64,000 bases of DNA from Sclerodactyla briareus (GCA_026419785.1 JAODTK010005550.1:1-64000); one strand, 5' to 3'. Positions 1-13,230 are shown, counted from the first letter of the stretch. Made by a program: numbers and translations. The notes: generated from the letters alone by a model not told the origin.

Positions 1-464
1 TTCTAGCCGGTAGCCAGCTCCGTTTGGCCCCAGTGAGGCACTGTTTTGGCGCCCATGACTGTGAAAAATGTCTGATACATATTTGCAAACTTATACACTA
101 TTTTCTCATCTCCTCTCCGAAATGGAGCCTGGTCCCCTTTTCACTAAAATCACACCCTTTGTCGCTAGGGTCAACCCTCTTACCCTGGGCATTGCCAGCC
201 TTAGGGAATGTCAGTCTGTAGTTTACAACCAAGAGAAGAGCATCGTTTTGGGAAACCATTGGAGGTACCACATTTCCAATCACTCTGAACGGCATTCCTC
301 CACTAGCGGGTTTCAATTTGGGGGTTCCCAAATTTCCACCAACAATTCAAACTAACAGTAACCACTCACAGTAGTGGATACCGAGGGGGGTCCAGGGTCC
401 GAACCCCCCCCCCTTTTAGTTCAATCTTTCCAGAAATGTACTAATGAATTTTTCTATCAATAAT
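1..464. other. Unassigned sequence at window start
   Basis: No gene recognised. Short overlapping open frames on both strands resemble no family I know and have no visible splice or promoter context. Near 380-415 there is a run of G followed by a run of C, resembling the G/C-rich edges of the transposons seen elsewhere in this window, but no terminal repeat or target duplication could be found. Confidence 0.4.
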
Positions 465-468
465 GTAA

Positions 469-877
469 GATCCAGACGGCTTTTTGGGAGTCCGGACCCC
501 CCCCCACACACACACCTTCCCTCGCTATGTGATGTCATCAGTGCTGCATGTACCTCTACATAGGACATGCCCATTACAAGATGTACATGACCCAAAAAAA
601 CTTGCGGCTTTGTAATTTGCTCTCTGTGCAGGGCAGGCTTCCCCCTATGGAATCGTTCCAAAATAAAAATCCAGACGGCTTTTGAGAGGCGGACTCCCCC
701 CCAACACACAACACTTCCTCGCTATGTGATGTCATCATGCTGAGTGTACCCTCTACATAGGACAAATATGCCCTTACAAGATGACAATGACCCAAAACTT
801 TGCGCGCTGTTGTAATTTGCTCTCTGTGCATGGCAAGGCATTCCCCCCCTATGGATTTCCGTTCCAAAAATAAAATA
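469..877. repeat. Two-copy tandem repeat, ~200-bp unit
   Basis: Two head-to-tail copies, about 469-668 and 669-877. Both start with ATCCAGACGGCTTTT, pass through a C-run and CACACA tract, then CGCTATGTGATGTCATCA, and end with GTAATTTGCTCTCTGTGCA and CCCCTATGGA. They differ by many small gaps. The two minus-strand open frames across this region are the same repeat read twice and are not taken as genes. Confidence 0.8.
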
Positions 878-1446
878 TCATTTAAAATACGTTTTGAGAC
901 CGTTATTGTGTAGAGCGGTGGGTTGGGTTTACACTATCATGGGATAAGTGTATTGGGATAGCAATATCTGTCGCATATCATAAGGAGGACACTCGTGTGA
1001 ACCTCTAAACGACAATTTGGGCGCGCTTCCGCTCACATTGGCGGCTCTCGTTTACTTATTGTACCATCCCCTCATACGGAAAGGTCATATATTCCACCAC
1101 CAGGTCAGTATCAGTCCTTGAACCTACTAATATGTCGAATATCAGTATGAGCAGAAAGGGAGCTTGGTCAAATTGAGGACGAAATGCACTACATCCCTCT
1201 CAACCGTGAGTGATGCCCCCCCTCTTCACATGATAGATGCTCATGCATGCACCCCATCGGGAGCCCCTCCTCATTTCCCATCATGGAGCCTGAGAGGGTA
1301 AATGCTAAAAAAGGAGGGTGGTGTCGGAATAGCTTCGTTCGTCACTCCGGGGTGGAATCTAAGAAATCAGTCAAAAAAAGACATCCAGAGAAAATTTTTC
1401 AAATAAGTGAGGAAAAGGTAATAAACGTCTTGTGGGGTAGGTTGAG

Positions 1447-1522
1447 GTGAACCAATAGGCTGCCATTTTTTACCGGAGCCAAGTTGGACCCCTCCCTTTT
1501 GAAAGGCCTGGATCCGCCCCTG
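1447..1522 (-). mobile_element. Terminal fragment of a DNA transposon
   Basis: On the minus strand this begins CAGGGGCGGATCCAGG, a style of end common to hAT-like non-autonomous elements in animal genomes. It is followed by a short G/A-rich stretch. The matching opposite end and target duplication could not be located, so the left boundary is a guess and this may be only a relic. Confidence 0.35.
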
Positions 1523-1882
1523 CAATTTTAGATACATGTTAGAATAACCGGAATAATATAACCCGCTCAAGTGTATTTTTTGCCGTATGATACTAGTTTG
1601 TTCTGGACAGCTAAATGAAAGTTTTTCATTTTTCCAGAGGTCTTTCCGTATGCCATTCCTCTGGTATCAGCATGTTGTCTGAAATATTTGCCGGTTGGTG
1701 CAAATACCGTATTACATTTTAAAAAAAAAAATTTAAGTTTATTACAAACATGATAGGAGCCTTTCCCCTATGGTCAAACAACAAAACTGCTAGTGTAGGC
1801 CTATGACCTGATCATCATTTTCATTTTACTGAAATGCAACCGTGAACAGGCTTATTGCTTTTAGTCGTTTCTCCAACTGTCA

Positions 1883-1962
1883 AATTCGCCCACCTACCAT
1901 TTCGCCCAACCAGGTTGGTCGTTTCGCCCAACCCATCCCATTTGGTCGATTCGCGCCCAACC
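1883..1962. repeat. Short minisatellite of TTCGCCCAACC units
   Basis: The motif ATTCGCCCA / TTTCGCCCAACC / TTCGCGCCCAACC recurs four times within about 80 bp, with GGTTGGTCG words between copies. It is a small degenerate minisatellite with no coding content. Confidence 0.6.
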
Positions 1963-3577
1963 TAAAAATATCACATATACCTAGTTTAAAATGTGTTATC
2001 AGATAGGTCATTACCTTACTATTTAGAAATGTTGAGAGGTTTTCAATGAAAGGAAAATAGCAGAGAATTGAAGTGGTTAGAACATATAATTTTCGATGGA
2101 TGGTCCGACTGTTGTCGCTCTGCCGCTTTTATTTTTCAATCGGTTATTCAAATTTTGGTTAGGAATAGAAATTAGAATTAGGAAGAAATATGACAGAAAA
2201 ACCTACCCGGAACGGAATTAGCATGTATTTTTTAATTAGGAATTTTACTGGGAGTTCGGAAGAGAGCACTTCTGTTTGCTCTGACAGTTTTTTTTTTTTT
2301 GACCGGTTTATTTTTTCAATTATGGTAGGCCGTAAAGGCAAAAGGAATATGACGCAAGTTAATGAAGCGGATTATTGATCACTGTATCATCTACCTGTGC
2401 AAGTGTCATCGTGTTGAAGTGGTTAGCCTAACTGTGGTGTTAGGCTACTTTAGTACTTAGTACAGTACTGGAGCCTAGGCTAGAGTACACTACGTGTACG
2501 GTGTACGGCAACCGAATGGATGACTAAATTTAGATTGGGTATGAAGTGTCGGTTAAGAAAATGTCAAGCATAGGCCTACCTGGTTTAGTTCATGGGATAA
2601 AATGGGAACATTTTCGCTTTCTGATGCTGTGTTTATTGCACGTGAGTATTTATTTGCCGAGTTTCTCGTGATGGTGGTTATGTTCGTGATTATGTTCCCG
2701 ATTTAAATTGGAGCCGCAACCACAGTCTCCTTCTGATTCGGAATGATCATTGCGTTTTCTGGATCTGTCCGCTGGAAAATTATATGCTAGAAGAATGAAA
2801 GTCAGCAAAATTGGAAAAAAGTAGATGTGTGGGTACACAAGAACCGAGCCATTCTTTGTCCTCTCAATCTCACTCGCACTCGGTTCCCCTCTTCAACGGT
2901 TACAATTTCCAGTTTCCACAGTTGCAACCAATGGGCAAGGCGCGTGCCATACGCTTCCTGGACGATAACGAAAATCCTTCTACTTATAGGTAGATCGCGA
3001 AGTTTTTTACAAACAGATGTTAACAATAGGTGTTACTCTGTAAGCTGGGAAGTTCACTACTTTAAACCGCTTGGAACGCAAAGAAAGTGAAATGATGATG
3101 AAACTTTAGTCCTGGAATATTACTGAGTCAACACTCCAGTGGGGAGTAGTAATAAAATAATAAAGCGGTGCTATATATCGTCAATGCAAGCCGTCGAGGG
3201 GCTTTAACGACGAAGAGAAGAAAAATCAGGAGGAAGCATGAACAGATGATTTTCAGCTTCTCTTGAAGGAGCTATTAAATACTAGGGGAGTTCCTCTGGA
3301 ATCCTCTGGACGGAAGGGCATTCCAGAGAGAAGGCCACAACCAGGAGGAAAAGCACGTTCACCGTAGGTTTTAGTGCGAATTCTGGTTTGTGAGAACAGG
3401 TTATGCGTGGAAGAACGAAAATTGCGAATAGGAACAAGGCCTTACAAGATTTTGTAGATAAGCTGGTGAAATTTAAACCTTTGTGAATCTTAAACATGAT
3501 AAAGCAGAACCTTGAAGGAATCGAGCATCAATAAAGATTGTGCAGGACTGGGGTGATATGCTGCCTGGGCTTAGTAC

Positions 3578-5945
3578 CAGTGTTGTAGTGTGTCGAGACC
3601 GGTCTCGAGAACCAGTTTTTCGGCTGGCTACGTCCTCGATCTCGGTCTCGACAGCCTTGGGTCTCGGTCTGGTCTCGAACTCCTTCTGGTCCCGGAAATT
3701 TTTCCGGTCTCTCCGCTCGACCCAGCAAAAATATTTGTGTCCTGTTCTTCAGATATTTTGGTTCTGAGAACAAAAATCCTGCCATTCACTGTTGAGCTTT
3801 TCTATTAACTAAGTGGAGTGGGGCCTTAACCTTATTCAATGTGGTAAACAGTTGTGATAAATTGCTCGGACCCCAGTGGTTTGTTGCCAGTTCACTTGTT
3901 GGCATCACCCACAATAGTCACAGTACAGGAGGCAAGGAGTCCAAGGGGGGGGGGGGTAGGGGGGTAGCTGAAGTTGCCTGGTTCATTGTGTTGTGCTTCA
4001 CTCAACAATGCCTTTATTTGACAGTGGATATATTAGGCATTAGCTAAATCAACTTGCTCCAAATAATTGTTATAAGTCTGTCAACCTGAATAATATCTCA
4101 ATATCCTCGATTTTCGAGCCGTATTGTTTTGGGCCTTTCAAGCAATTTTTTTTTATCAACTACTAATATATTGAATCCTGATCATGATACAAAAAAACAA
4201 AATGAAATGAATAACAAAGAACCGGCCTTGAAAACAATGGGAAACCTCGTTACGACGTACGTATGCTACCACAATAAAAATCTCCAGCAGGCACTTATAC
4301 TGTTTACGGTTAGAAGAGATGGGCGTGGAAATATTTTAGTGATTTCATTTTCATTACTAATTTGTTATGGGGAGGGAATGGAGGGCAGTCATTGGTAAAT
4401 TAATTATGCTATTTACGCGGTTGCCTAAATGACTATCATTATCATTATGAACCCTGATCATGAATTTGTTTCGATTTTCCAGATGTGTTGGACCCTTATG
4501 ACATTGATACCAGTTTAACGAAAGTTGATCTGACTTGAATTCACATTCCCTGAATTGAGGAATTGTTTTCTCAATAATTTACTTACAGTACATTAGATCT
4601 TTATTGGCTACTTCGTCTGAAGTGTTATTGCTATGTCAATCAATAAATTATTTTTAAGCATTTTATATAAGCGATTCAAGGCCTCGACAGTACTACTAGC
4701 CTAGGCCCTAGGCCTAAAGTCCCGTGGTGCTTTGTTTTTCCGGCCCAGGATATTTGCTAAGCGTTGTGTTATTAGTGCATAAGGACCACCTTAAAAACTC
4801 CCAGAATCACTTTTTCCATGTGTCCCCCATAAGCTCAATAGATGTGAAGCTGTACTGGTATTTTTGAAATGGTCCCAGGTAGAGTCCTGGCCTAGACAAA
4901 CACCAAATTTTCATTTTGTGCATTTTTTTAGCCTCTCATCCTCACCGTTTGGCAGGACTTCACCTTGCATCAGTAAGGTCTAACCTTATGGTACATGGTA
5001 TCGAGATGGTCATCTCTCCAATATAGAACAAGCTTAATGGAAATGCATTCCAATGGATCAAGTTAATGGTATGATTTTGGAATCTATTGCATGGCCCCTC
5101 AATGAGACACAATATTGCCCCCTGACTTAGACATAAGGCGGGTGTCCTGGGGTGGGGGGAAGGGTGGTTATAGACTTTGACCTGGAAGCTAATCGGAATT
5201 CGGAGAGATCGAAATTAGGAAGATTCGTATTCCGAATGCTTGCATGAAGGATGCAGGATAAGAATGCACCCATGCCAAGAGAGAGGTGGGTGTGTGTGTG
5301 TGTTTGGGATAGGTGGGGGGAGGCTCAGCATGGCCAGTCACAGAAGCAGCTGTTCCTTGTATTGGCACTATACCATATCCATCCTGTGAATGTCATAAGA
5401 GGTCAGTCTGCATCCTGCGGTTCTTCTGAAGTCTTATTTAGACACTTTATTTTAAAAATGTGATAGGAATGTATATCTGGTCATGGCAATTCACCTACAA
5501 TTTTGGGCGAACTGATTGGGGGGGGGGGCAAATTGATGGGTTGGATGGGTGGGGGGGATGGTGGGGCGTATGCCCACATGGCGCCATCCCTTATTTATGC
5601 TCCGTGTTTAAGCCCTATTCCTTGTCGATTAATGGATCATTATCGGGATAACAATGTTGACATTATTTTGCAGTTGCGTAAGAACAGCAAATGTATCAAT
5701 GATCAAGTGTCCCTACCATGTCATAATAGAACATGTGGGTGAATAGCCTACAATACAAGTTCGGACTTTGATTGGTTGCCCTATACACTGTATAACATTC
5801 GGTTCTGAGCCTCGTCTCGGGTCTCGACCGCTTGCTGGTCCGGTCTCGGTCTCGAATTTGTGCTCCTGGTCTCGTTCTCGCAACCTCGGGTCTCGGTCTC
5901 GATCTCGGTCTCTCGGATGTCCCAGGGTCTCGACTACACCAACTG
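3578..5945. mobile_element. Non-autonomous hAT-like DNA transposon, 2.37 kb
   Basis: The left end reads CAGTGTTGTAGTGTGTCGAG and the right end, on the complementary strand, reads CAGTTGGTGTAGTCGAGACC, forming imperfect terminal inverted repeats. The element is flanked by a perfect 8-bp target duplication, CTTAGTAC, at 3570-3577 and 5946-5953. An 8-bp duplication with ends starting CAG is the hAT superfamily signature. Both subterminal regions (about 3592-3690 and 5812-5930) are packed with GGTCTCG words, which may be transposase binding repeats (inference). The interior has no transposase-like frame, so movement would need a transposase supplied elsewhere. The exact duplication suggests a fairly recent insertion. 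Confidence 0.88.
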
Positions 5946-5953
5946 CTTAGTAC

Positions 5954-6295
5954 AAGTGACATTCCTGGGGCGGCTGCATTCTTGATATCTGGAGTTTACC
6001 AAATTCAGACAGAGGGAAACCGGCGAGTGAGCTATTGTGCAGAAGTCTAAACGAGATTATACAAAAGCCATGAGCGAGCTCTCAGCGAATCCTGGTCGAG
6101 ATATGGTCCGCACTGTCCTTCTGTTGGATACCATAGACCAGCCGGCTTGACAACATTTGCTGATGTGTGATTTAAGATCAAGCTGATGATCAACTGTAAC
6201 TCGAGGTTTCTGGCAGACTTAACAGGCTGAATAATAATTCACCGACGCGCATGGTGAACGGGTTGGTACTCACGATGTCTGGTGGTGATATGAAT
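5954..6295 (-). pseudogene. LINE reverse transcriptase fragment, thumb/C-terminal part
   Basis: Read on the minus strand in shifting frames this gives pieces like VTVDHQLDLKSHISKCC and SRLDFC, which match the region after the catalytic domain in CR1/jockey-like LINE reverse transcriptases (family usual: LGVTxDxxLxFxxHI and SRLDYCNSLL). It continues directly into the reverse transcriptase pieces of the first array unit, so it represents the parental LINE sequence lost from the other array units. It stops at the target duplication of the 2.37-kb hAT-like element. Stops and frame changes show it is not functional as written. Confidence 0.65.
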
Positions 6296-6363
6296 GACTT
6301 GGGTCTTGGAGTCACTTATTTTAAGCTTGCTTTACAGCAGCCCAATGCATGACAGCTGATGCT

Positions 6364-7371
6364 CATTCTTCAACTTAGTCTACTGATAGCAGATGATACG
6401 ATCAAAACCGTGGGGTAGGAAAAGTACAACTGCGTATCATCATCATAGATCATGTGGTCAATATGAGTGAACCGATGATGGTCCCTGGATAGGCTGTGTA
6501 GAAGTATACGAAAGGACCGAGAACTGATCCTTGAGGGACACCAAAAAACGCAGGGACTGAGGGTGAGATTCAAAAAAAACAAAAACGGCCATGATCACCA
6601 CATGTGAGTTTCTCTTCATTTAAGTAGACAGAAACCACTTGATGACCGTAATAGTAACCCCCATTCCCGAACCTGGATAGCAAGGCACTGCCACAAAATG
6701 TTGTGATCAATGGTGTCGAACAACGGCGGTCATGTCGCAACAGAATGAGAACCGACTCTTGAGATTATCTGAGGCCCTTAGGAGGTCATCTTGCACCTTC
6801 CGAGCGCGTCTCAATACTGTGGAGTGGTGATACGCACTAGATGGTGAGTGTAATGCATAACAAAGAAGGTTTTGTAGTTGAACGCGAGCGCATCTCTCAT
6901 TACTTAGAGAGAACTGAAGACAGAACACTAATAAAACCAAGCGACGGTCGACGATGACCGAGTATCAAGTCTTTTGCTCTCCTGTTAATATGATAGCTCC
7001 ATGTTTCCACCTCCGAAGTCCGAAACGCCAGCGAACGCTCAGCTTCGAATACTGGAGGTCTTGACGATTTGGCGAGAGCGCAGTCACTACTAGGCCACTG
7101 GGATACACAAGTTCTAATCAAGTTGGTTCACGGAGGACATCAATTGGTAATATTATGTGTAGCGGACAGTACTTGCTCAACACTTTGGGCTTCCAGAGGA
7201 ATGGGAGCCGCGTGGCGTGGCGCAAGGTCCCCGTTGGGGTCCAGGGGGGAGGCCCTGGAATTCCAAGTCCATTTCGTGCATTTCGAGGGCTCAGATCAAG
7301 CATTTTTTGCATTACCAATGCCTTTTCCTCCCGGGTACTTTCTGATCTCAAATAGGATTACTTAGCTATAT
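6364..7371 (+). repeat. Exact 1,008-bp duplicate, copy 1
   Basis: Comparison with 16040-17047 shows the same bases throughout, at an offset of 9,676 bp (six array units). Immediately outside the block the two copies diverge as much as any other pair of units. Either an assembly duplication or a very recent conversion or duplication event. Confidence 0.9.
6370..6760 (-). pseudogene. Array unit 1: LINE reverse transcriptase core, broken
   Basis: The minus strand gives, in shifting frames, the family motifs around the palm of a CR1/jockey-like reverse transcriptase: a DMTAV segment, a CPSRISSRSF frame that is the shifted reading of the usual VPQGSVLGP motif, and TQLYFSYP after the catalytic region. 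This copy is base-for-base the same as unit 7. Confidence 0.7.
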
Positions 7372-7993
7372 AACTGAACTTCGATGAGAATGACAAAGAC
7401 CTTCAACAAATATAACAACCTGACACTTGCCCTGGAAGCAAATCAGTTTCGTGCCGTCTTTAGAGCTCCAGATCCAACATAGGCTAGCCTATTGGCATTA
7501 CGGATGCTGGTTTCTAAATCTTTGTTCAACTACAGTGGCGTCGAAAGGACATTATGAGTGGGGCTAAACTCGTGATGACTGACATGTTAGAGGGTCTTAG
7601 GGAGTAGGAGAGGAAATCGTCTTATATGCAATCCTGATACATGTACACAACCGTCCTATTGCAATCCCGACAGTCTCTCACTCCGTTATGGTAATATCAT
7701 TGCAGACTCTTGGTCATAATAATTTTCCAGACTGTCAATTACAGTGTATCGCTTTTGGAATATTTTATTCATTGCATTTCAAGAACATCACCCATTCCCA
7801 GTGGCGAGCGGTCGCCAGAGGGGGGGGGGGGGGGGGGCAGGAGGGGGCACTGCCTCGCAAACCTGGTTCCCCCCGTGTGGCCCCCGAATGAGATTTGTGA
7901 TTTTCGATTGACTTGGGTCTTGGAGTCACTTATTTTAAGCTTGTTTTACCAGCACCCAATGCATGACAGCTGATGCGCATTCTTCAACTATCC

Positions 7994-8330
7994 CTAACTG
8001 ATACAGATGATACGATCAGACCAGTGTGGACAAGTACAACTGCTTATCATCATCCATAGATCATTGGTCATATGAATGTGAACAGATGATGTCACTGATA
8101 GGGCTGTTGTAGAACGTAACAGAAGAGGACCGAGGACTGATCCTTGAGGGACACCTAACGCAGGGACTGAGGGTGAGATCACGGCCATTGATCACAACCA
8201 TGTTGAGTTCTCTCATTTAAGTAGACGAGAACCACTTGATGACAGTAATAGTCCCACCAATTTCCACCTGGATTGCAAGCAATGCAACAAAATGTTGTGA
8301 TCATTGTGTCGAACACAGCCCCGCGGTAAT
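7994..8330 (-). pseudogene. Array unit 2: LINE reverse transcriptase core, broken
   Basis: Here the motif LGVPQGSVLGPLL is directly readable in frame, which is the conserved reverse transcriptase block upstream of the catalytic aspartates. The frame decays on both sides by single-base gaps. Confidence 0.72.
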
Positions 8331-9620
8331 TCACAGAATGAAACCCACTCTTGAGATAATCTGATGGCCTTTAGAGGTCATCTTGCAACCTTCAGAAGCG
8401 CATCTCCATCCTGTTGAGTGGTGCCATACGCAGACTCGAATGGTGAGTTTAAAGATAAAAGAAGTTTTGGGAGGTATTGACACGCGGAGCGCATCTCTCA
8501 ATTACCTTAGAGAGACTGAAGACAGACCCACTAAGAAAACCACGCGACGTCGACGATGACAGAGTATCAAGTACTTTGCTCTCTAAGTTCTATGATAGCT
8601 CCATTTTCCACCTCCGAAGTCCGAAACGTGTGGGAACGCAGCGAAACGCTCAACTTCGAATAACTGGAGGTCTTGACTATTTGGCGAGAGCAGCAGTACT
8701 ACTAGGCCACTGTGACTAACAAACAAGTTCTAATCAAGTTGGTTCACGGAGGACATCAGTTGGTAATAATTATGGGTAGAGCATTACTTGCTCGAACACT
8801 TTCTGGCTCAGAGAAATGGGAGCCGCGTGGGCGTGGCGCAAGGCCCCTGTGGGGTCCAGGGGGGAGGCCCTGGAAGCCAAGTATTCGTCGCATTTCGAGG
8901 CTCAGACAAACAGCATTTTTTGCTACCCAGATGCCTTTTCCCGGGGGTACTTTCTGAATTCTCCAATAGGAATACTTTAGCTATAACTGACTTTCGATTG
9001 AGAAATGACAAAGACATTCACAAATCTAACAACCTGACAGCTTCCTTGAAGCAAATCAGTTTCGTGCATTCTGAGGGCTCGATTCAAACATAGCTAGCCA
9101 TTTTGCATTAACGGATGCCTGTTTTCCTAAATCGTTGTTACAACTACAGTGGCGTAGAAAGGACATTATGAGTGTGTGGCCTAAACTCTTGATGACTGCG
9201 TTAGAGGTCTTAGGGAGTAGGAGAGGAAATCGTCTTAGATGCAATCTGTACGATGTATCACACCGGCCTATTTGCCCCGACAGTCTACTACTCACTCCGT
9301 TATGGTATTATCATTTGCAGACTCTATGGTCAAAGAAATTTTCCAGCTGCATTACGTAAATCGCTTTTGGAATATTTTTTCATTGCATTTCAAGAACATC
9401 CCCATTTCCCATTGGCGTCCGCCAGAGGGGGGGGGGGGCAGGGGCACTTGGCCCCCTCCGAAAAACTTGTGCCCCCGCTTGTGCCCCCCGAATGGATTGG
9501 TGATTTTCGATTGACTTGGGTCTTGGAGTTACTTGTTTTAAGCTTATTTACAGAAGCCCAATGCATACAGCTTATGCGCGCATTTCTTCAAACATTAGTC
9601 TACTGATAGCAGATGATACA

Positions 9621-10085
9621 TCAGACAGTGGTAGGAAAAGTACAACTGCGTACATCAGCATGATCATGTGTCAATATTATGTGAACAGATGAGTCATCTG
9701 TATAGGGCTTGGTGTCTAAATTATACAGAAAGGACCGAGAACTTGATCCTTGAGGGAACACCATAACGCAGGGGGGGGGGGGACTGAGGGTGAGATTTCC
9801 GGCCATTGATCACACCCATTTGAGTTCTCCTCATTAGTGGACGAGTACCACTTGATGACCGGTATAAGACCACAATTTCCGAACCTGGATTGCAATCGAT
9901 GCAACAAAATGTTTTTGAACATGGTGTCGAACACAGCGGTCATGTCCAACAGATGAGACCGACTCTTGAAGATTATCTGAGGCCCTTAGGAGGTCATCTT
10001 GCACCTTCAGAAGCGCATTCTCAATACTGTGGAGTGGGTGATAAGCAGACAGAAGGATGATAAATGAAAAAGAAGGTTTTGTAGT
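9621..10085 (-). pseudogene. Array unit 3: LINE reverse transcriptase core, broken
   Basis: The minus strand shows DMTAVFDTMFKNILLHRLQS, the block that carries the first catalytic aspartate in this family (usual DLSAAFDTIDHxILLxRL). The GSVLGP block is split by a G-run of about 11 at 9769-9781. An upstream SIENALLKVQDDLLRA stretch fits the fingers region. Confidence 0.72.
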
Positions 10086-11259
10086 TGAACGCGAGCGCAT
10101 CTCTCAATTACCTTAGAGAGACTGAAGACAGAACACTAATAAAACCAAGCGACGTCGACGATACCGAGTATCAAGTAACTATCTTTGCTCTCTAGTTAAT
10201 ATGATAGCTCCATGTTTTCCTCCACCTCCAAGTCCGAAACGCAAGCGAACTGCTCAACTTCGAATAACTGGATGTCTTGACTATTTGGCGAGAGCAGCAG
10301 TACTACTAGACCCCTGTGACTCAACAAGATTCTAGTTCTAATCAAGTTGGTTCACGGAGGACATCAATTGGTCCTTAATACAATTATGGGTAGAGGACAT
10401 GTACTTGCTTCCCGCCCCCAAACTAACACTTTGGGCTTACAGAGAATGGGGCCGCGTGGGCGTGGCGCACTGTCCCCTGTTGGGTCCCGGGGGAGGCCCT
10501 GGAAGCCAAGTCCTTTCGTGCATTTCGAGGGCTCAGATCAAGCATTTTTTGCATTACCAGGGCCTGTTTCCTGTTTCCCGGGGGTACTTTCTGAATCTCA
10601 AATAGGATTACGTAGCTATAACTGAACTTCGATGAGAATGACAAAGACATGCAACAAAGATAACAACCTACCCTGACCGCTTTCCCGGAAGCAAGTCATT
10701 TCGTGCATCTTGAGGGCTCAGATCAAACATAGGCTAGCCTATTTTCATTAACGGATGCCTGTTTTCTAAATCTTGTTACAACTACAGGGCGTAGAAGGAC
10801 CTTATGAGTGTGGGGGTCTAAACTCGTGATGCTGACATGTTAGAGGTCTTAGGGCGTAGGAGGACCTCGTCTTACTGCAAATCTGATACGATGTCAGCAC
10901 ACCGGCCTATTGCATGTCATGCATCCGACAGTCACTCTCACTCCGTTATGTAATTTCATTTTTGCAGACTCTATGTCATAAAATTTTCCAGACTGCATTA
11001 CAGTATCGCTATTCGGAATATTTTTTCATTGTCATTTCAAGAACACATCACCACCATTTCCAGCTGGCGGTGCCAAGAGGAGGGGGGGGGCAGGGGGGCA
11101 CTTGGTCCCCCTCGAAAACCTTGTGCCCCCCCGTGGTGCCCGCCCGACTGAGATTGGGGGGGTGGTGTTTTTCGATTGACTTGGGTCTTGGAGGTCAATT
11201 TATTTAACTGTTCCATTTACAGGTGCAGCCCCATGCATGACCTGATGCGCATTCTTCAC

Positions 11260-11700
11260 TTAGTCTACTGATACAGATGATACGATCAGAAAGTGGTAGG
11301 AAAAGTACAACGTGCGTATCATCAGCATAGATCATGTGGTCACTGATTGTGAACAGATGATGTCACTGATAGTGCTGGTGTAGAAAGTATACAGAAAGGA
11401 CCGAGAACTGATCCTTGAGGGACACCATACGCAAGGGACTGAGGTGAGATTCACGGCCATTGTCACAACCTGTTGAGTTCTCTCATTTAAGTAGGACGAG
11501 ACACCGCACTTGATGACAGTATAGTACATACCACTTACGAACCATTGGCTTGGCAAACGCAAGCAACAAATGTTGTATCAATGTGTTCAACACAGCGGTC
11601 ATTTCCAACGAATGAGAACCGACTCTTGAAGATTGTCTGAGGCCCTTAGGAGGTCATCTTGCACCTTCAGAAGCGCAGTCTCAATACTGTGAGTGGGGGA
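11260..11700 (-). pseudogene. Array unit 4: LINE reverse transcriptase core, broken
   Basis: SSYLNERTQQVV is readable on the minus strand, the conserved SYLxxRxQxV block between the first catalytic aspartate and the GSVLGP motif. The following GSVLGP block appears only in a shifted frame. Confidence 0.7.
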
Positions 11701-12849
11701 TAAGCAGACTAGATGGTGAGTGTACATGATAAAGAAGGTTTATGTAGTTTGAAAACGCGAGCGCCATCTCTCAATTCCTTGAGAGACTCGGAACGAACAG
11801 AACACTAATAAAACCAAGCGACGTCGACGATGCCGAGTATCAAGTACGTTGCTCTCTAGTTATATGATAGCCTCCATGTTCCACCTCGCAGTCCGAAACT
11901 CAGGAAACGCTCAGCTTCGTAACTGGAGGTCCTTGCTATTTGGCGAGAGCAGCAGTACTACTAGGCCACTGTTACTAAAAAACAAGTTCTAATCAAGTCT
12001 TGGTTCACGTAGGACATCAACTGGTAATAATTATGGGTAGAGGACATGGTGCCTCTGCTCGAACACTTTGGGCTTACAGAGAATGGGAGCCGCGTGGGCA
12101 GGGCCCGCAGGTTCCCCTGTGGGGTCGCGGGCGAGGGCCCTGGAAGCCAAGTCTTTCGTGCATTTCGAGGGCTCAGATCAAGCATTTTTTGCATTACCAG
12201 ATCCTGTTTCCCGGGGGTACTTTGAATCTCAATGGATTACTTAGCTATAACTGAAACTTCGGCGCGATGACCAAGACATTCACAAATATAACAACCTGAC
12301 CGCTTCCCTGGGCACATCAGTTGCCGTCGTTCATTCTTGAGGGCTCAGATCAAACATAGGCTAGCCCTATTTGCATTAACGGATGCTGTTTTCTAAATCT
12401 TTGTTAGACTCCAGTTGGCGTGAAAGGACATTTGAGTGTGGGGCTAAACTCGGATACTGACATGTTAGAGGTCTTGAGGAGTAAGGAGAGGACATCGTCC
12501 CTTATATGCCATCCTCTATACGATTTGCACCACCGGCCTATTGCATCCGACAGTCCTACTCACTCCGTTATGGTAATTATCATTTTCATTACTCTATGGT
12601 ATATAATTTTCCCGACTGCAATTACAAGTATCGCTTTTGGAATATTTTTTCAAATTGCATTTCAAGAACATCCCCATTTCCAGTGCTTGCCCAGAGGGGG
12701 GGGGGGCAGGGGGGCACTTGCCCCCTCGAACACCTTGTGCACAAACCCGTGTGCCTCCCCGAAGAGATTTGGATTTCGATTGACTTGGTCTGGAGTCCTT
12801 TATTTTAAGCTTGTTACAGCAGCCCATGCTGACGCTGATGCGCATCTTC

Positions 12850-13230
12850 CACTTAGTCTACTGATGCAGATATACATCAGAACAGTGGTGGAACAGTACA
12901 ACTGCGTTCATCAGCAATAGATCATGTTGTCAATTGAGTGAACAGATGATGTCACTGATGAGTGACTGGTTTAGAAAGTATACAGAAGAGGACCGAGAAC
13001 TGATACTTTAGGGACCCATAACGCAGGGCTGAGGGGTGCGGGGAGATTCAACGCGCCATTGATCACAACATGTTGAGTTCTCTCATTACGTAGGACGGAG
13101 AACACTTGATGACAGTATAGTACCACCAATTCCGAACCTGGATTGCAAGCAATGCAACAAAATGTTGTGATTCAATGGTCGTCGAACACCGACGGTCATG
13201 TCCAACAGATGAGAACCGACCTCTTGATAT
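12850..13230 (-). pseudogene. Array unit 5: LINE reverse transcriptase core, heavily broken
   Basis: Aligned by phase with the other units, but gaps are dense enough that no motif is readable over more than a few residues. Identification rests on nucleotide similarity to units 2, 3 and 6. Confidence 0.6.

Larger units (their letters stand above)
878..3569. other. Intergenic sequence, no gene recognised
   Basis: Contains scattered short open frames without family similarity, a T-run near 2288-2301 and two small repeat features listed separately (1447-1522 and 1883-1962). Nothing else could be assigned. Confidence 0.4.
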
